64,000 nt of DNA from Bombyx mori (Eukaryota; Arthropoda; Insecta; Lepidoptera; Bombycidae), in the NCBI RefSeq assembly GCF_030269925.1, contig NC_085110.1:9920001-9984000 (forward strand), written 5' to 3'. This document shows positions 27,850 to 39,935 of the stretch, piece after piece. Made by a program: the position numbers and the translations under genes. The stretch's first letter is position 1. The number at the start of each line of letters is the position of its first letter. The notes below the pieces were generated by a model, which did no database searches, was not told where the DNA came from, and worked only from the letters and a program-made list of their open reading frames with translations.

Positions 27850-28330
27850 TTTGAAGAATATAGGGTGTTTCAGAATGTTTTTCGTTTTTGAATTGACTAC
27901 TCGATACTGCCATAATAATATGACCCGTCCTTTTTTCGCTACAGAAATGCAAAGCCAGTATGGCTACAACCGCAACACCTTTTTCCAGCAAGATGGAGCC
28001 ACTTCTCGTGTTACAAATGACTCATTAGCTGCTCTTCAAGTTTTATTCCCTGGAAGAGTGATAAGTCACCAAGGAGACATCAACTGGCCACCGAGGAGCC
28101 CTAATTTAACGCCAGCTGATTTTTTCCTATGTGGCTACCTAAAAAGTAAAGTTTACAATCCATTGCCACCCAACTTGAATGTTTTGAAGCAAAGAATCAC
28201 GGAAGAAGTCAACTCTTTTTCCACGAGCGATGCTCCAGCGAGTGATTGAAAATTTTAGCTCCAGATTAAATGAGTGAGTGAACAAGTGAATGGTGTGCAT
28301 TTGCAAACGGTTGTTTTTTCATAAATAAAC
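27850..28330 (+). pseudogene. Dead mariner-superfamily transposase, DD41D (rosa-like)
   Basis: Transposase catalytic core on the plus strand. FFQQDGATSRVTND carries the second catalytic Asp and SPNLTPADFFLCGYLKSK the third, with 41 residues between them. That spacing is reported for the rosa group of mariner-like elements. The frame is lost near 28220, where the conserved C-terminal stretch (MLQRVIENF) continues in another frame with stops. The N-terminal DNA-binding half is missing. Terminal repeats were not found. The copy is inactive. Confidence 0.8.
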
Positions 28331-28823
28331 TTCAAGAACTACTCTTTAATTTAACAATAAATAACTCATAAATATTGTTGTTTTTTATTTAAAATCTAAA
28401 ACCGAAATATATTCTGAGATACCCGTTATTACCGATGGTATTCCGGCTGTGACTGAAACGAGAGTTACAGTCAGACAAAACAAACACGGGATCTGAGTAG
28501 CAGCCACTGTTTGTGTTTGCGCTAAAAAAATGAACGACACCGGCTAGTTCATTTGCATCATAAACGTGTACTTAGGATGTATCATCACGCACGGGCAGTC
28601 GCTCATAAGCTCTCAAGAGCTGTTGGAAATTTAAATTTTTAATTATCGTTTTTTTTTGACTTTACTGATTCAATACGTGAGTCTGTTATTAAATTTAATA
28701 TAAGCGTATATTATATTATAATATTATGCTCATGAATGAGACGTTACTGTTTTAATTGTGTAATGTGTACATAATATTAATAATAATAGAGAATTTCTCG
28801 CTAGAAGTTATCGTGGCCTAAAG
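28331..28823. other. AT-rich non-coding stretch
   Basis: Nothing supportable as a gene. It contains short GC-richer patches around 28430-28620. Confidence 0.4.
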
Positions 28824-29458
28824 GTTTTTTTTATGATTGAAGGATTACTGTTGGCCCAGAGGCCTTTCCAGTTTCACCAGGATAGGTGGGCGAACAAAGG
28901 CTCAGCCAGGAGGGGTGGGATTTGCTAGCAGCTGCCCGAGCGCCTCCGAAGGAGACCTAACAATTCAAGAGCAACTGCTTCGCGAATGCATCTACTACCA
29001 GATCGGAATCGCGACCCGCTGAGAAGATCCTTCGAGAAACTCAGGTTAAGACGCCTGGTGCATTTGTATCAAGCGATGCAACTGTGACGGTGTTCGAATA
29101 CCGCAGTCAGTTACCAATTGTTCTAATGAAACCCGTACTTAACAAATGTTCATGAATGGCATTCACGGTGAAGGAATAACATCGTGTAATAAAAATCAAA
29201 TCCGTAAAAATTTGGCGGTAAAGCGTCTTGTGAGCCCTCACGAGTAGGTACCACTACACTGCCTATGTCAGCTGTAACGCAGTAATATATTTCGATTTTA
29301 AGTGTGGGGCAGCCGTTGTACTCTAGAACTGAGACTTAGAACTCCTGTGTCAAGATGGGCGGCGCGATTAACGTTGTTGATAGCTATAAGCTCCGGTGAC
29401 TACTTAACACCAAGTGGGCCGTGAGCTCGTCCACCTATCTTAGCAATAAAAGAAAAAA
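28824..29458. repeat. Family C/D fragment followed by a full-length Bm1-type SINE
   Basis: 28824-29044: a T-run followed by ggcctttccagtttcacc, agccaggaggggtgggat and gatcggaatcgcgacccgct. 29045-29458: a diverged near full-length SINE (gacggtgttcgaataccgc resembles a tRNA B box) to the tail cttagcaataaaag. A small reverse piece of the same family C/D lies at 29775-29830. Confidence 0.7.
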
Positions 29459-31797
29459 GCTAGACTGTTGTAAAGTGGCTTAACAATATTTAATCTCTTG
29501 TAATTGTTAAATTAAGTTTCAATGTAAAACCGGATGAGTCGGCGCTTCGAGCATGTCATTAGCGGTTATCACTTCATTCCGGATGAAAAAACTTCAACAG
29601 CCCTCTCCGGCTCTCGCGTGCGCTTTTGATTTATTAATTTTCACCTTCATAAATATGGTAGGTGTCCGTGTAATGAGCTTACGTATATTTTTTAAGTTAT
29701 CTAAATTTCATATCGTTAGTAAAATCCAGAGTTTCCACAGAATCCTTGAGCCTGTCTGAGCCAGTGCTCACCCCCTGGTCCTGGTGAAACTGGGAAAGCC
29801 TCCGGACCATCAGCGATAATTTCATTCCTAAAAAAAGAATCCTTGAAAAGGACGGGTGCTTAGTGCTCACTGAAGTGTAACTTGCATTATTACTGACACA
29901 GTACATGTTTATTCTTCATTCCTTCCCATTTCGTTCAATTAACTCTGTATATAGGTATCAAATTAAGAAGCAATCTGGAGAAAAAATGGTAACAACATGG
30001 CATGATTAATCTTTATGGAATTCCGACTACTATAATTTTAAATTAGCATCGTTTTTCGTTTGCTGTCCGTTATTTCGGGTGCATCTTGTTCGATTAAAAT
30101 TTCCAAACTGACCAAGTGATCTCAAGAGCTGGTGCTCAGGTTGAATTTGTCTCGCGAGACGTTACTTTCATGTGGGAACATTCACTAAGTATTCCCGAGG
30201 GAGCGTCCACTCGGACACGGGGCTCCCGACATCATCATACAAATGGCACATTAGCTCCCGATCCCCGGACTTCGGTACACTGGACGCACCTTATCTGCCT
30301 CTCAACTATATTTGTTTGGTCCGGATTACAGAGATTTACCACGGTCAATGGCGGTTAACAACCGATTAAACGTCCCTAGGAAAATAAAGTTAAATTTAAT
30401 GGTTTTCACGTGAACCCTTTTACAGTTTTTCTCGATTTGCGGAAAATGCAGCTGCAACTGATTTAGGTTTCATGACTTGCAATATACTAAAAGACAAAAA
30501 AATAACACAAGTACAAGTAAAATGTATTTGGAAGATTTTATGAATAATTCAACACTGGTTTTTTTTTTCATCAGATTTCCTTGTATCTGGCATGTAGCAA
30601 TAAAATAAGAACAGCAGTGAACTAGTGATGCGATCGCGGCTTCGATAACGTATTCTCGATAAATCAGGGATGTCGATACGGAGCCGCCCCTTTCCAGCGA
30701 TTCCTTGATTTGTTGTGGACATCGCATACGAATGACCAACTAATTGTATTATTTGTGGACAAATCTAATTCTTTTTTTTTCTTTAAGCGGCTTGGCAATT
30801 TCGCGGCCCACGTTCGCTTTTTTTTACTAATCGTTGTCATACCGTAAAAAGCAGAACCAATGATCGACCATAATAGACACAATTGTTGTACCTAACTGTG
30901 CGGGCTCGCAATACGTCAGGTCACCAACTCAAATGTTTTCAATGATTTTTTCATATTTAAATAAGTAATTTGTTTACAATATTAAATGAATGTTGTCATT
31001 GTATCGTTTTCATAAAATAGTCTAGTTGCTATAATTAATGACTTTAACGTACGTAACAAGTACCCAAGACTTTATTATCAAATGTGATAATCACTAATTT
31101 TAGAAATCCACTTTTCACTATATACCTGTTTACATAACATTAGAAGTTTAGTAAAAGTATCACAAAAATTTAATCAATTCTTTAAATTATAAATTAGTAG
31201 AAGTCCGGTCGTCGATAATTTAATATCTCCCATTACAAATTGCGCAATACTTTGGAAACGTGACATACTTAAAATATTACATATTGTTGGAATTCAATCA
31301 ATTACACAACCGGAACATTGACCCCTGTCGTGACGGTGTTAAGTGCGACCTAATTTCAGATTAATACCCTTAAGCGGAAACCTCACTAAGCAGGTTCAAA
31401 TGCAGGGAAAAGACCTACCTTAATACGGCTCTGTACTTTGTAAAAGAATTACTATACGTATGTAGTTATTTTGTGTGTACAAATACTTTAATTTCCCTTA
31501 TGTATTTTATCATTTATATTTTTTTTTTGTTTTTAATTATATATTGCACTTAACAAGATCTACTTATATTAATATCCAACTTAAAAAAGAAACAAACTAG
31601 TACAATATTGAAATCATTATTCTAGGTGTGAAAAAAATTTGCATAAGGTCGGTTATGTTAAAAGTGGTCAGAGATAAACGGGTTTTTCTTTTTAAATAAT
31701 GTATGTACGCCGCCGAATATTATTTACAAAATAAATTATGGGTGAGACGTGATGACTGTGTTTTTTTTTGTATTTATAATTTGGTGAATTCCTAGAT
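29459..31797. other. Non-coding stretch, no gene supported
   Basis: Short frames at 30116-30369 and 30470-30882 show no conserved domain and look random. A 29775-29830 fragment of family C/D is the only recognised repeat. Confidence 0.4.
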
Positions 31798-31915
31798 TCA
31801 GATGACGATCTATGCAGGGTGACTGGCAAGAGCTGGATGAGAAAAGCCGAAGATCGTACTAAGTGGCGTGCAATCAGAGTCCTGTCCAGCAGTGGACTGA
31901 TCATGATGATGATTC
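31798..31915 (+). repeat. Non-LTR reverse transcriptase C-terminal fragment
   Basis: Translates to GKSWMRKAEDRTKWRAI, the W-x-x-x-A-x-D-R-x-x-W-R pattern found at the C-terminal end of many insect LINE reverse-transcriptase ORFs. It is followed by a gatgatgatga-like run. Confidence 0.6.
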
Positions 31916-32484
31916 AGATATTGGCCCAAGTTTTTCGGAAGAACCTACTACTCCTGTCTACCAATTATCATTATCAAACAAACTAACAGTTGGTGTTTAC
32001 AAAACTTCATTATTTCATTTATAAGGAAAGTTTCGCGACTAAAGTAGATTTATAGTTTCCTCCCCGTTCATTATTCGTATTGAACTGGAAGCAGTCGATG
32101 TTCGGACGCGTGGCATAAATCTGAATGAAATAGCCTCCCGCCCGACAATCTAACTTCGACTTTGACATAAGTTTAAGAGTTCAGAAGAACAAACTTCTCG
32201 ACCCCCGACAGAGATTAGTACCTATACTGTAATAGATAAGTGAACTGATTGGTTCGATTTAGCGAAAGCAGTTGTTTTTTTTAATGATTAAAGTGTTGGT
32301 TTTAATTGTCGTGTTTCTTTTTCAGTGCATTGAGAATTTGTATGCAATCATTAAAATTGTAAAATTATTTTTAACACTATTAGACGACCTAAGTCACAAA
32401 CTAACTGATCTTAATGTAGTCACTATCACTCATGGACAATGGCAGTCACATGTCCGTGTCCAAGAATTGTTCAATGAAGGGTAG

Positions 32485-32715
32485 GGGCACAGCCATTGCC
32501 TACTCCTCCTCCTTCAGTCGATCACTCATTACTGAGCATCGTGATGCACCCGCCTGTGACCTTTTTTGTAATTTGTAGCCACTTATGTCGGTCAGTGGCA
32601 CAGTGAAGTTCTTGGCTCTGTCTCATGTCCAGCCACTCGGACACTTGGTCACTCCATCTTTTTCCGTCACTATGAGTTTCTCCAGGTTGTCAGAAGGTTT
32701 TCTTGCTACATGACC
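32485..32715 (-). repeat. Non-LTR reverse transcriptase C-terminal fragment, reverse
   Basis: The minus strand reads HVARKPSDNLEKLIVTEK, the G-H-x-A-R-x-x-x-x-x-L-E-K-L-I-V-T-G region near the end of lepidopteran endonuclease-reverse transcriptases. It is interrupted by stops and frameshifts, so it is dead. Confidence 0.65.
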
Positions 32716-33619
32716 AAAATATGCCTACTAAAAGCATTCAATATATATATTATAAAATAATTTCTTGCCCAACTCATTTTTCCACAATTATGCAGCCTTA
32801 TTTTTTAATTCCTCTTTTTTCTTTCGTTTGTCCTCTGATTCAATTGCTAACATTAAAATTAAATACCGATATTTTATACAAATCTATGCTATTACTATTG
32901 TATACTTAAAGCGAAGTATTCCACCAGATACTTAATAATAACTAAATTATATTTAAAAATAGTTAAATACTCTGTTCTGTGACTATCGCCAGTCGCTAAA
33001 CGTGTTTAAAATACCCATTTCTTAAAACTATTCGTGGGCTATTCATGCGAACATTGACATATATATGACCTAAACGTTGGCTTGTTGGCAATAAAAAAAT
33101 GCACAAAATTTCAACTGATTCGAAGCATGATATATGAGCACACGCTCATAGAACATAAAAAAAAAAGAAAAGACAGAAATATTCATTTTTCATTAGTATA
33201 CTTTGCAAGCTATAGAAACTCTAGCAAACACACTTTACTGACTTATACGAGTTTGGCATCGAATGATCGATCTCTCGCTTGAGAAACACACGTGCTACCG
33301 TAAGTGACGAGCCCTATAAAACTACTTGTGATAAATCGAATAATTAACACATAATGATTATTTTATTCAATACAAAATGCAGTGTGTATCGGGTCCGCTT
33401 CTGAAATCGATCACAACTCGAAACACTTTATATTATGAAACTAATATGTTTTACATTTTATTTATTTATTTATTACACTTCATGTACAATTTACATTGAC
33501 GGACTTAATGTCTAATGTCTACTAGTCAACTAGTGGAGAGTAAATAATTTTAGGCTTATGTTTTGAAATAAGGTGATACTCTATTTACATATTTATTTAT
33601 GGTCCCTAAATAACACGTG

Positions 33620-33788
33620 ATTTTTTTTTCCTACCTATTCGCTGGTAGCCTAAGAGGCTATTCCAGTTACGCCCGGACGGATAGGTGAGCTCACAGGCTC
33701 AACCTGAGAAAATTTGCTAACACGCAGAATCTACCACCGGATCGGAATCGCGATCCACTGAGAAGACCCAGCGAGAAACTCAGTGAAA
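33620..33788 (-). repeat. Family C retroposon copy
   Basis: A T-run followed by cctacctattcgctggtagc, ggataggtgagctcacagg and gatcggaatcgcgatccact. Confidence 0.7.
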
Positions 33789-36700
33789 CGCGTGATATGT
33801 CTGCTACCGTCGCGTCACAAACATTGTGTTCACAAAACTGCAACTAACAAGTATATTTACTTAGTTTAATAAATGATAATTATTTTCCGTTTGCTTATTT
33901 ACGTTTTAGGTCTTCAGGTGTGGTATCCTGGCTCCCTATATACTGCACAATCATATAGCATACGTAGACGATTCAAAGTATATAAAAAAATTCAACAACA
34001 TAGGAATAAAGATGTTGTTGCACGTCGCTTCTGATCGGACAGGGTTTTAACAATAACGACACAAATAACTAAATTGTCCACCCTAAAGTAAAAGGAAATA
34101 TAGCGGAAAGCATAACCCGTTCAACGCATAATTCTTTTAGCCCTGTTTCCTTAATATTCCGCTTTTCTCTGTTTTGACATTTTTTTATGTAGTTAAGAAA
34201 AACAAAAACGCCATAACTCTCGTGCCGGCTGATCAGATAGGACCGTAATGGCAGTAATGGATCCTGGTCAGCGGCCCGCATGCAAATAAATCTGCGGCCC
34301 GATGCAATGATGTGTGGAAAATGGGACTTACCCCTTGTATTTTAGCGACCGGTGCCCTCGTGGCTCGGCCTTGTTCCTGCCGCGAACTAACGTAAAGGCG
34401 ACTAATAAAATAAACTGCACGATTTGACTCAAATACTTTTTCGTGAATGTTTATTTTTAAGTAGTCATCTACAAAGGGCATATTAGATAATATAATTGTG
34501 TAATCTAATCGGAATTATATCAATTGTCATAGTGTTCGAGCGATTCTCAAACTGTAATACGTCTGGATACTCTATTTTCCACCGTAACTTTTCTCGGTTT
34601 TTTACATTAAATACAGGCGGTATGGGTAAGTCCGACCTTCTGTCTGTATCTGCAACAAAGCCGTCATTTGTTCCAATTTGAAAGGTAGACAAGCTTTACA
34701 CCGGTTTTTCTTGTTTGTACACTTCGTGGATATCATTCGGAAAAACTAATGCAAATGTTGTACTGCAGTTTAGTCCCATTATTATATTCGTTTGGATCAA
34801 TAGATTGAGCGTCTTACCGATTTACCGGTCACCATTTCTCACCGTTTCCGACCTCCAGTGACTATTTACAATTGGGCGGGTCATGGGCTCTCTTCTTCCC
34901 ATCTATGTTTCATAGAAGTTATAAATATCAAATCAAAGTAGTTACTTCTAGGATGAGCAGCTGTATAACACATTACTTCTACATATCTTGACATAGGATG
35001 AAATAATAAGCATTTGTGAGTTGAATTATATTAAATCAACATAAAAAAGGGGCATAGGCAAAAAATAGCGCCATTGAATTTAAAAATAATTTAAAATTTT
35101 CTATAATACCTATCAACTCATACTCGACCATAAAATCACATCAGTTTTGAGACACAATCATATTTTAAACATTCGGTCCCCTTCCCATCGTAAAACCCAT
35201 AAATGTATGAATTGATATTCTTTTCAACCCTATTGTTAAAGTCTTGTTACACATTATTTTAGTTCAATTTTCTATTGAACAGTGAATTTAAATTGAAAAA
35301 TTACCGGCAACGAAAAAACTAAGCGAATACGCTTAGTTTCCGTTCCTTATTTAAGCTATTAGGCTTCTCGATCATCATCGGTTTTTTTTTTGTTTTTTAT
35401 ACTCACTGACTGGACTTACCTGACGCAGTTTTATCCGGAAAGCGGGCAGCGATAAAAGTCAGGCCAAATGGCAGTCAATAAAATAAATAGCTATAGCAGG
35501 GTGTTCTGTAAATAAGTCGGTGGCGGGGCTCGGGGCGACGATCGCCTTTTTTATTGGCGCCTCGATTGCTCTCGAAACAAGGAGTGCGAAGCGCGACGAC
35601 CGACGCATATTGCATCACGCTGACGTTGCAGATTATATTCGTAGATAAAAGTATTGAAATACAAAACCCCGCTGCGATGTCAATCCTGTATAGAATGAAG
35701 GCTGTGTTTTCTTTGTTTTTTTTTTTCAATTTGTTTTATCTTTATTTCAGTAAAGAAACTATGCGTTTTATTAGTAAGTGTTACTTATAATATAATCTAT
35801 GTTCGTAACTTAAAAACCTAACACATTACTAGATGACTATTTATAACAATTTTTTTCCAAAGTGCCGCAGTTACAGCAGTAAATACTATGAATTTTTTTG
35901 TAAAGTGATTATAGTGAAACACCCGCAATTCTCATTTATTCAATAGGACACATGTTTCGAGTGGATGTCATGTAATAGGAAACTATTTCGTTACGACATT
36001 GGCCTAACCACTGAACTTCAATAGTCCCCGAAGAATTGCGTTAGAAAGAATAATAAAGTATTCAGCACGTATCGCGGTCGGTCGCGAGTCGGTTCCCAGA
36101 TAGATGTATTAATTTGTAAGAATTTGTCGCCGGACCCTCGCCCCACACTCCGCGAACATTCCAATCACGCACAACAAGTTCCGTAATTGCACCTAATAAT
36201 TTCTTTAAATAGCTCCACTGTTTAGACACGGTCGACACTATCACAGCTACAGTGATTAAGTATTTGTATTTATTTTAGTACCTATAACATAATACGTTTC
36301 ATTTTATGACCGATATCATCAGTAGAAAAAGAATAAAAAACGGAGCAATTCCGTAAAGTTTTACGGCCTCCAAGTGAATGACCCGACTGGTGATTTTATT
36401 TGTATTGAGTTGGGCAGTGTTATTAGCGTCGTAGCCGTGTCAGTGCATCGCCGTGGGCCGCGGGCCGGTCCCCGGGGGCTCGTCAGCACAGGACAAACCT
36501 AATCCAATCACGGTCAATCGTGACTGCACACGCCTACATTTCTGTACAAACATTATTGTATAGGCATCAGTAAATTAACTTATAAGATGAAAAATATGGA
36601 ACGATACCTTTAAAATTCATTGTCGCTTAGGGAAAACGTTAAAAATGATGAAAATATTAATTTAATGTTTTGCTGGGTGTAATAAAGAAGATAAGAGTCG

Positions 36701-36963
36701 CGTCTACGGACGGCTACGCGCTACGGGTGCGGGTGTAGAGGCTGCGTAGAATGCGTTCCTTTAATTTACCTAAGCATCTTAACGCTATCTGGTTTGCGCC
36801 CGCGCCGTGGATTATGCTAATGGGAACTTGTAATTCTCTTATCACGTTTTGTCTACCTTCAGTACTCGTAACAATACTAAACATAAAATATTATTGAATT
36901 ATACGTTGTATCTACATATCTTTATTCAAACGTAATGTACAATATGCTATGCTTTTGTAAAAA
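33789..36963. other. Intergenic stretch with scattered GC-rich islands
   Basis: No exon supported. GC-richer segments at about 34240-34400, 35510-35620, 36060-36180 and 36410-36540 interrupt an AT-rich background. A 9-bp perfect hairpin (aactaagcg...cgcttagtt) lies near 35318-35340. Confidence 0.4.
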
Positions 36964-37182
36964 CTAGCCTTACTCACCCGCTTCGCTGGGCATTTAAAAT
37001 TAACATTATTATTTATTATCATTATTATTAGGGAGTCCAACACTCAATAAATATTAGCCTGTCCATTAACTACATGTATTTTCTACATGGATACCAAGTT
37101 TCAAGTCAATCGGATGCACGGTTCAGTAGTTATAACGGAACATCCGTAAAAACCACTGTAGATTTATATATTAGTATAGATA
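36964..37182 (+). repeat. ~220-bp dispersed repeat, copy 1 (inverted partner at 55249)
   Basis: Starts actagccttactcacccgct and ends tagatttatatattagtata. Landmarks are ggataccaagtttcaagtca and gcacggttcagtagttataa. The ends resemble RTE-derived short elements of Lepidoptera. Confidence 0.75.
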
Positions 37183-38429
37183 TATGCTTTACACAAAATC
37201 ATTCCAACAAAACTGATGTCGTTTCAATGTGTACTCTAAGTTCATTCAAATATAATTCAGGTTGCATTAAATAAGGGAATAGCTTCAGTATGTTCCACGA
37301 ATAAACTTCGAACAGTGACATCTAAGTTCAGTTGGTCACGTGACGTATAGGCAGCTAGTAAGGAATAATGAGAAACATTACAGGTGCAGCTTCCGAAGCG
37401 TCCCACAATTCGAGGTGGCATAGAGACGTAAGGGGACCGGTAATAAGTCACAGAGCCAGCGAGTAACTGCAAATCAATGACCGCCCCACTATGATACATG
37501 GCCTGAACGACGCTTATAGTTTTAGCTCAGGCCAATAAATTAATTCCGCGGGGATACCTATCTATCTATCTATATCATAAACTTTTACGAGTTGGATATA
37601 TGATACTATAAATGTTTGATACGTATAAAATCAATCGTAAATTGTCACTAATGATCGGCTACAGTATTTGTCGTGTATTATTATTTGAAAAAAAAAAAAA
37701 GATTACATTGAGGTTTTAGTTTACCCTAGCAAAAATTTAATTAATTGAAACACAACCATCGGCTATTATTTGTTAGGGAATTGCTTAAAGTAATGCATGA
37801 GCGAGTGTGAAAGCATTTCACATACGACTTCAATATTGAACGAGCAACCAATGTATGTAAGGGCGTTTCGTTTCGAGAACATTCTGTAGATTTTGTTATC
37901 CGTACAAAGAACAAAATATAATTTTATCATATTGTTCAAAATAAAGGTCCGACGGACACCTGTCAGGAGCAATGTCGTTAAATCGGCTGAACTGTTCGGG
38001 GGTCCTCAGTAAGGGCGCTGTCACCGCGCATCCTGTTTTAGAGGCGAGAGGGTCGCTTGTTAGCGCGAACGTGCCGCGGCGCCACCGGTAAACACGTGGG
38101 TAGATAACAATCTATTTGGATTGCCTCTATATTTCATTTTTCCCTGCGAGCCGCGCGCTAACTAGATACAGGCGCCGCGGAACGCCACGTTACCTGTGAG
38201 AATATACGGGCTCCTTGCAAACAATTCCGTTTACATCCATCATACGATTGACAAAGGGTGAGTGAGGTATTCGTGCCTCAGTATGCTCATGAATGTAAGA
38301 TCGTGGCCCTCGTTTTATTTTGTCTGCATAAAGTATTGCCTATGACAATAATGAAGCAAGAAATATGCAAACATCACGGTCACCGTTTGGTACCGGTCTA
38401 GTACCGGTATAAAACATCACAGCTTCTTA
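37183..38429. other. Intergenic stretch with a GC-rich island
   Basis: No gene seen. It includes a (ctat)n microsatellite at 37560-37577 and a GC-rich island at about 37990-38210. Confidence 0.4.
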
Positions 38430-38840
38430 TCAAAGGGTACCAGCATTACTGCGAATGTGTACTGTGAGGAACTGGATACTATTATGGAGAAGCTCACAAT
38501 TCTCTGGCCAGCCTTGATTAATCGCTCATCCCCGCTGCTCCTACATGACAATGCTCGACCTCATACGGCTCAACAGAGGATCTCTAAGCTACAAAAGCTA
38601 GGGTTGGAAGTTTTGCGACATCCACCGCACTCCGGCCTTGCGCCGACAGACTTCTACTTATTCCAAGCTTTGGACCACTTCTTGAAGGAAAAAAATTCAA
38701 TAATCGAGAGGCCGTATAAAATACCTTTGAAGAGTTTGTTGGCTTCCGCACACCTGACTTTTTCGAGAAGGGCTTTGGAAAATTACCACTACAGTGGGAG
38801 AGATTCATCGATATTATCGGTGCATATTTTTATTGATATA
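38430..38840 (+). pseudogene. Dead mariner transposase fragment (DD34D type)
   Basis: Plus-strand frame from 38457 with VYCEELDTIMEKL, LLLHDNARPHTAQQ (second catalytic Asp) and LRHPPHSGLAPTDFYLFQAL (third Asp). The usual S-P-D-L has become S-G-L with one residue lost, so the spacing is 33 instead of 34. The conserved end (KLPLQWERFIDIIGAYF) appears in a different frame, showing frameshifts. The N-terminal half and terminal repeats are absent. Confidence 0.8.
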
Positions 38841-39507
38841 TAAATAATAAAAATATTTAAAAAAAATACTTTAAGTTTGCGTATACTAAATGGCAATTCC
38901 GTAGGTAGAGACCTAATATTTAAAACCGGACTGGGTCTCTGATGATCGGGGCTCATACTTGAAAGCCGTGATTGCTGTGGTAGTCATCATCCAAAACCTA
39001 TGGGGACCCGTATATTGTTAAAATTTTATTTCACAATATTTTGAGACTAATATGTATAGACATTAATCTACTAATGACTCGTGATTAACAATAGTTTTAA
39101 TATCAACATTATCCATGCGACGAGAGTGAAGAAAGATACAAATAATTCTAGTTATTTAAGCTGAAGTGTGAAAAACGTGACATAAAACACAGAACAAGCT
39201 TTAAGAAAACAAGTAAATGAGATTAGGGAAGTGCGAGAGATCGGTTAGTTAGGTTGTGTTTGCAATGCGGATAGTCAGATGGTCACTTCACGTCTTGTGT
39301 ACACATCCTTCACTTCGTTTGTTTTGTTATGAAGTCGCTATGACTGCTACAGTTTAGAAACTGAGAAATTGCAGTGAACAGTTCCGCAGTTAGGATGAAT
39401 ATAATAATGGTTCATGTTTAACATTTGAAAGTGAATAGAACTTAAAAAATATTTTATATAGAACGTTATTAATTTTAGGAAATTAAATGTGCAAATGCGC
39501 AAATGCA

Positions 39508-39935
39508 GACGTCCGGTGCATTCGTGTTGAGCGATGCACTGGTGTTCGAATCTCAGGCGGGTACCAATTTTTCTAATGAAATATGTACTTAACAAATGTT
39601 CACGATTGACTTCCACAGTGAAGGAATAACATCGTGTAATAAAAATCAAACAATCGCAAAAATTATAATTTGCGTAATCACTGGTGGTAGGACCTCTTGT
39701 GAGTCCGCGCGGGTAGGTACCACCGCCCTGCTTGTTTCTGCCGTGAAGCAGTAATGCGTTTCGGTTTGAAGGGTGGGGCAGCCGTTGTAACTATACTTGA
39801 GACCTTAGAACTTATATCTCAAGGTGGGTGGCGCATTTACTTTGTAGATGTCTATGGGCTCCAGTAACCACTTAACACCAGGTGGACTGTGAGCTCGTCC
39901 AACCATCTAAGCAATAAATAAAAAATAAAAAAGCA
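39508..39935 (+). repeat. Full-length Bm1-type SINE, best-preserved copy
   Basis: About 430 bp from gacgtccggtgcattcgtgt through ggtgttcgaatctc (B-box-like), gttcacgattgacttcca and gtgtaataaaaatcaaac into the common tail, ending caataaataaaaaataaaa. The length agrees with my recollection of Bm1. Confidence 0.75.
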
